The notes beneath the pieces were generated by a model, which did not search any database, was not told the origin of the DNA, and worked only from the letters and a program-made list of their open reading frames with translations. Of a stretch of 10,502 nt of DNA, positions 5,922 to 10,502 are shown in pieces (position 1 is the first letter of the stretch; every line of letters starts with the position of its first letter). The stretch is taken from the NCBI GenBank assembly GCA_013298335.1, contig JAAFHI010000052.1, positions 1-10,502 on the forward strand, given 5' to 3'. Position numbers and translations under genes: made by a program. The stretch comes from Actinomycetota bacterium (GTDB lineage Bacteria > Acidobacteriota > Blastocatellia > Chloracidobacteriales > Chloracidobacteriaceae).

Positions 5922-7312
5922 CGCTCAGTCAGTCCGTGGCGTTCGACCATGCGACCGAGGGTTTTGCGGTCGATGCCCATGAGTTCGGCGGCGCGTTTCT
6001 TGTTGCCGTGGGTGTAGCCGATCATGAATTCGACGTACCGTTTCTCGACCTCGTCGAAGGAGGGCGGGCGCTCTCCGATGTCGAAGTTGAGCAGTTCCTG
6101 GGGAAGCGGCATCGGGGTTTCCGCGGGCGCGGTCTGGTTGGACCGCGTCGAGCAGAATTTGGTCGGAAGGTCTTCGAGGCGGATGATGCCGCCGTTGGCG
6201 AGGGCGACGAGGCGCTGAATGGTGTGGCGAAGTTCGCGGACGTTGCCGGGGTAGTGCCAGGCGAGCAGGGCGGCGCGGGAATCGGGCGTCAGCCTGACGG
6301 CGGGGTGGTTGGGCGGCGAATAGCGGGCGAGGAAGGTGTCGATCATCATTTCGAGATCGGCCCCGCGTTCGCGAAGCGGTGGAAGCAGGATGCTGACCAC
6401 GTTCAGCCGGTACATCAGGTCCTTGCGGAAGGTCCCGCCGGCGACGAGTTTTTCCATATCCTGATTGGTCGTGGCGAGAATCCGGACATCGACGGCGACG
6501 GAATCATTCGAACCAACCCGCCGGATTTCGCTTTCCTGAAGCACGCGCAACAGGCGTACCTGAAAGCCGGGACTGGTCTCGGTGACTTCGTCGAGCAGGA
6601 GCGTGCCGCCCTCGGCTTCCTCGAACAGTCCGCGCCGGGTCGTGGCCGCGCCGGTGAATGCGCCTTTGACGTGGCCGAAAAGTTCGGTTTCGAGCAGGGT
6701 TTCGGTAAGCGCGCCGCAGTTGACCGCCACGAAGGGCTTGTTGGCCCGTCCGCTGTTGTTGTGGATGGCCCGCGCGATGAGTTCCTTGCCGGTGCCGGAT
6801 TCGCCCGCGATCAATACGGGGAGATCCGTCGGGGCAACCCGACCGATGACCTTGAAAACGTCGATCATCGCCGGGCAACGCCCGATAATGGCGAACCGGT
6901 CGGCGAAGGCGGTGGCTTCATGAACCGTCGGCGGCGGCTGCCGCTTGAGCCGGATGCGTTCCTCGGCCTCGCTCGCCACTCGCGACAAATCATTGACTGA
7001 AAAGGGTTTGCAGATGTAGTCGTTGGCTCCGAGCTTGACCGCGTTGAGGGCGGCTTCAAGCGAGGCGAACCCGGTCATGAGCACGACTTCGGCGTCCGGC
7101 TGGAGGCGTTCCCGAAATTCCTGAAGGACTGTAAATCCGTCAACTTCGCCCAGTCGTACGTCGCAGAGAACCAGGTCAAACGGCTCCCGTGATCCGAGCG
7201 CAAGGGCTTCACTCCCGCTGTGAACGGTTTTGACTGTGTGGTGTTCGGTTTCCAGAACCTCCCGAATGAGTAAACAGACGGTCGGCTCGTCATCGACGAC
7301 AAGTATGTGCAT
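5906..7312 (-). CDS. NtrC-family sigma-54-dependent response regulator
   Basis: A 468-residue activator of sigma-54 RNA polymerase with all three standard domains. The receiver domain (1-115) has Asp7/Asp8, the phospho-acceptor Asp51 (LCDVRL), Thr80 and Lys102 (CKPF). The AAA+ domain (about 140-375) has Walker A GESGTGKE at 170-177, the sigma-54 contact loop GAFTGA at 217-222, Walker B LLLDE ending at Asp241-Glu242, and arginine-rich sensor segments including FRKDLMYRLNV and PLRER. The Fis-type helix-turn-helix is at about 425-460 (NKKRAAELMGIDRKTLGRM). Length is typical. No histidine kinase is adjacent, so the partner is elsewhere. It is transcribed away from the permease gene, from a shared 279-base gap, and the gene has no clear ribosome site. 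Its last codons lie in a repeat tract. Target genes cannot be read from this window. Confidence 0.95.
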   Translation of the reverse strand: MHILVVDDEPTVCLLIREVLETEHHTVKTVHSGSEALALGSREPFDLVLCDVRLGEVDGFTVLQEFRERLQPDAEVVLMTGFASLEAALNAVKLGANDYICKPFSVNDLSRVASEAEERIRLKRQPPPTVHEATAFADRFAIIGRCPAMIDVFKVIGRVAPTDLPVLIAGESGTGKELIARAIHNNSGRANKPFVAVNCGALTETLLETELFGHVKGAFTGAATTRRGLFEEAEGGTLLLDEVTETSPGFQVRLLRVLQESEIRRVGSNDSVAVDVRILATTNQDMEKLVAGGTFRKDLMYRLNVVSILLPPLRERGADLEMMIDTFLARYSPPNHPAVRLTPDSRAALLAWHYPGNVRELRHTIQRLVALANGGIIRLEDLPTKFCSTRSNQTAPAETPMPLPQELLNFDIGERPPSFDEVEKRYVEFMIGYTHGNKKRAAELMGIDRKTLGRMVERHGLTERVLES

Positions 7313-7421
7313 GGCTTATGGGGCTGGAATAAGCGCGTCGGAATGACCGGGACGAGATTTTAATGTGGGGCATTTTGCCACACGGTCCGGGATTGAGCAA
7401 GGTCGGAAATCAAATCCCACG

Positions 7422-7451
7422 TTGACAGCCATCATCCGCAACCCATAGCAT
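7422..7451 (+). promoter_or_regulatory. Candidate sigma-70 promoter for the permease gene
   Basis: A perfect TTGACA at 7422-7427 is followed after 18 bases by TAGCAT at 7446-7451 (four of six consensus bases). Transcription would begin near 7458, giving a leader of about 135 bases before ATG 7592. In the rest of the 7313-7591 gap I found no sigma-54 type GG-N10-GC element on either strand by eye, so control by the divergent regulator is not evident. Confidence 0.35.
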
Positions 7452-7508
7452 CGGAAAGGTTTTTCACACAAAATTCCAAACTGCCCAGTCCCGTTCCGGG
7501 TTAAAAAG

Positions 7509-7548
7509 TCCACAGGCTGTCTGTCGCACCGCGAAATCAGCCTGGGGA
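7509..7548 (+). promoter_or_regulatory. Leader stem-loop upstream of the permease gene
   Basis: CAGGCTG (7513-7519) pairs with CAGCCTG (7538-7544); three more pairs (7509-7511 with 7546-7548) extend the stem across one A-G mismatch, leaving an 18-base loop. It lies in the predicted leader about 40 bases before the start codon. It could affect translation or be chance; I do not recognise a known riboswitch. Confidence 0.25.
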
Positions 7549-7591
7549 TGTCCATATTTTTCATTTTCAATCGAAAGCGGAAACAGCCGTT

Positions 7592-9355
<1,764 letters not shown>

Positions 9356-9358
9356 AGA

Positions 9359-9488
9359 AAAGGATGAGGGATGAAGGATGAGGGATGAAATTGGAGTATA
9401 GAAAGAGGAGCGGCCCCGGTTGCCGAAAAAGTCACTCCCTTCCTCCGCCTCCGGCTTTTCATCCTTCATCCCTCATCCTTCATCCTTT
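9359..9488. repeat. Inverted heptamer repeats (GGATGAA/GGATGAG) between permease and hydrolase
   Basis: The left arm 9359-9390 carries four GGATGAR units of 7 bases; the right arm 9457-9488 carries their complement. The two 32-base arms pair at 29 positions, and two of the three differences would be G-U in RNA. The 66-base loop shows no gene or further strong structure. The right arm ends four bases before the hydrolase ATG, so it takes the place where a ribosome site would normally be. The transcript could form a stable hairpin that ends the permease message. Confidence 0.9.
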
Positions 9489-9491
9489 CTT

Positions 9492-10178
9492 ATGTCTTTC
9501 GCCTGCCCCATCGTCATCGTCGGCGGATTCCTGCTCGATTCGACCAACTACCTGTCGCTCGCAAAAAAGCTCGAAACCGAATATTCCGCAATGGTTTACA
9601 CGGTTCCGTTCACGCTCGGGACGTGGCTGGCGGCCTCGGGCGCGAGCAGTTACGCCGGCCTTTTGAAAATGACCGACGAAACGGTCGCGTGGGCGCTGCG
9701 CGAATCCGGTGCGGAAAAGGTCAATTTCGTCGGCCACAGCGCGGGCGGTTCGGTGGCCCGGCTGTACATGGGCGATCAGGATTATGACGGCGTGAACTTC
9801 GCCGGATTTGAACGCACCGCCGCGCTCGTCACGCTCGGGTGCCCGCATTTCAGCCGCCTGTCCTACACGCGGCGGACCATCGACTTCATCAACGAGCATT
9901 ATCCGGACGCTTTCTACCCCGACGTCGTCTACGCCGCGGTGACCGGTCGGTCGGTCGAAGGAAAATTTCCGGGGACGTTCGCCGAAATGTTCGCCTACAA
10001 CAATTACCGGCTGACCTGCGGCGAGGGCGGCGTCTGGGGCGACGGGGTCGTCCCGATGGAAAGCTGTCTGCTGCCCGGCGCGGAAAACGCGGTCTACGAA
10101 GGCGTTCACCACACGCCGAACCGGCCCCACCGGTGGTACGATGCGGAAATCGCCCACTGGTCGCAATTTCTGAGATAG
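9492..10178 (+). CDS. Alpha/beta-hydrolase, lipase-like
   Basis: A 228-residue serine hydrolase with the nucleophile elbow GHSAGG (Ser83). Probable triad partners are Asp184 in WGDGVVPMES and His206 or His207 in GVHHTPNRPHRW. The N-terminal PIVIVGGFLLDS strand and turn fits the oxyanion-hole region. LVTLGCPHFS (112-121) is also typical of the cyanobacterial/plant lipase-like group I recall, whose substrates are mostly undefined. No signal peptide or membrane anchor is seen, so it is probably cytosolic. An upstream in-frame ATG at 9420 would add 24 residues, but these are encoded by the repeat tract, so ATG 9492 is preferred even though the tract leaves no Shine-Dalgarno site. It follows the permease by 136 bases and precedes hemW by 81. 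Esterase or thioesterase activity is possible; the substrate is unknown. Confidence 0.88.
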   Translation: MSFACPIVIVGGFLLDSTNYLSLAKKLETEYSAMVYTVPFTLGTWLAASGASSYAGLLKMTDETVAWALRESGAEKVNFVGHSAGGSVARLYMGDQDYDGVNFAGFERTAALVTLGCPHFSRLSYTRRTIDFINEHYPDAFYPDVVYAAVTGRSVEGKFPGTFAEMFAYNNYRLTCGEGGVWGDGVVPMESCLLPGAENAVYEGVHHTPNRPHRWYDAEIAHWSQFLR

Positions 10179-10250
10179 TTCAGAGTCTCCCGCTTTAGCG
10201 GGAAAATGTTCAAACAAAAGAAGTTCCCCCTAAAGCGGGAGACTCTGAAC
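10178..10250. repeat. Inverted repeat with 21-base perfect arms between hydrolase and hemW
   Basis: Bases 10178-10198 are an exact reverse complement of 10230-10250, with a 31-base loop. The left arm starts on the last base of the hydrolase stop codon. Its end also forms a small alternative hairpin, CCCGC-TTTA-GCGGG, at 10189-10202. It resembles the 1091-1174 element in plan but not in sequence. It may act as a terminator or as a REP-like element. Confidence 0.88.
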
Positions 10251-10259
10251 ACAATCCCA

Positions 10260-10502
10260 ATGCCTGAAACGATTCTCCCCGGCATCTACGTTCATCTGCC
10301 GTTCTGCCACTCGAAATGTACCTACTGCGGGTTCGTGACGGGGAGCTACGACGCGGACCTCGCCGCGCGCTATGTCGCGGCACTTGAAAAAGAAATCCGG
10401 ACCATCCCCCATCCCCCATCCCCCATCCCCCACGACTCGCTTTACTTCGGCGGCGGTACGCCCTCGATTCTGTCGGTCGCCGACCTTGCGCGCGTCGTTG
10501 CC
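10260..10502 (+). CDS. hemW: HemW-type radical SAM protein (3' partial)
   Basis: The first 81 codons of a radical S-adenosylmethionine protein of the HemN/HemW group. The start YVHLPFCHSKCTYCGF holds the CxxxCxxC iron-sulfur ligands Cys16, Cys20 and Cys23, and LYFGGGTPSIL is the second hallmark, near residues 64-74. HemW is regarded as a heme chaperone, related to but distinct from coproporphyrinogen III dehydrogenase; a CxxxCxxC so near the N terminus and the short lead-in favour HemW over HemN. The frame runs off the right edge. No Shine-Dalgarno sequence precedes ATG 10260, which lies 9 bases after an inverted repeat. Residues about 49-58 (IPHPPSPIPH) are encoded by a heptamer tandem repeat in a loop that is variable in the family. 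Confidence 0.88.
   Translation, partial: MPETILPGIYVHLPFCHSKCTYCGFVTGSYDADLAARYVAALEKEIRTIPHPPSPIPHDSLYFGGGTPSILSVADLARVVA
10404..10431 (+). repeat. Four perfect ATCCCCC heptamers inside the hemW coding sequence
   Basis: ATCCCCC occurs four times in direct succession without a mismatch. The tract is read in frame as a Pro/His/Ser-rich loop between the first helix and the GGGTPS strand. Twenty-eight bases is not a multiple of three, so loss or gain of one unit would shift the frame, while three units (21 bases) would preserve it. Confidence 0.9.

Noticed and set aside
5936..7000. Long plus-strand open frame opposite the NtrC regulator
   Set aside because: It mirrors the regulator codons in a GC-rich region, shows no recognisable domain, and the minus-strand protein has every expected motif.
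7364..7382. TGTGG...CCACA and GGCA-TTT-TGCC dyad as an operator or sigma-54 site
   Set aside because: The two dyads do not nest symmetrically, and the GG to GC spacing is 8, not the 10 needed for sigma-54.
9420..9491. Upstream ATG for the hydrolase adding 24 residues
   Set aside because: The added residues come from the heptamer array and break the usual start just before the PIVIVGGF strand.
9480..10217. Minus-strand open frame opposite the hydrolase
   Set aside because: No domain; the plus strand has an intact catalytic motif and family hallmarks.

Overview
The window is bacterial, GC-rich over most of its length and densely coded. The class III aminotransferase, an NtrC-type regulator, two-helix zinc-ribbon proteins with a shared SVTExTT tail, and many short tandem repeats between genes together suggest an Acidobacteriota-like genome, perhaps Blastocatellia. 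That placement is an inference from overall feel, not from a marker gene.

Layout. (1) 1-1084, plus strand: a class III aminotransferase of the ArgD/LysJ type, cut at its 5' end by the window edge. (2) 1085-1272: a gap with a long inverted repeat (arms 28 bases) and a second strong stem-loop just ahead of the next gene. (3) 1273-4324, plus strand: four tightly spaced genes (gaps 15, 15 and 25 bases), namely three paralogous membrane-anchored zinc-ribbon proteins followed by a protein with a C-terminal HNH_2 nuclease domain. This is the most unusual part of the window and could be an undescribed membrane-sensor/nuclease module. (4) 4431-5741, plus: a secreted HEAT-repeat protein. (5) 5742-5921: octamer repeats in inverted orientation between convergent genes. 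(6) 5906-7312, minus: an NtrC-family sigma-54 response regulator with no kinase next to it. (7) 7313-7591: divergent promoter region. (8) 7592-9355, plus: a CAT-type APC amino-acid permease. (9) 9356-9491: inverted heptamer repeats. (10) 9492-10178, plus: an alpha/beta hydrolase. (11) 10178-10250: another long inverted repeat. (12) 10260-10502, plus: the start of a HemW-type radical SAM gene, cut by the window end, with four perfect heptamers inside its coding sequence.

Working together. Only the 1273-4324 block looks like a real operon. The permease and regulator are divergent and might be linked in control. The other genes (amino-acid synthesis, envelope HEAT protein, hydrolase, HemW) look like unrelated housekeeping or single genes separated by repeat-bearing gaps. 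No tRNA, rRNA, CRISPR array, transposase or integrase was seen.
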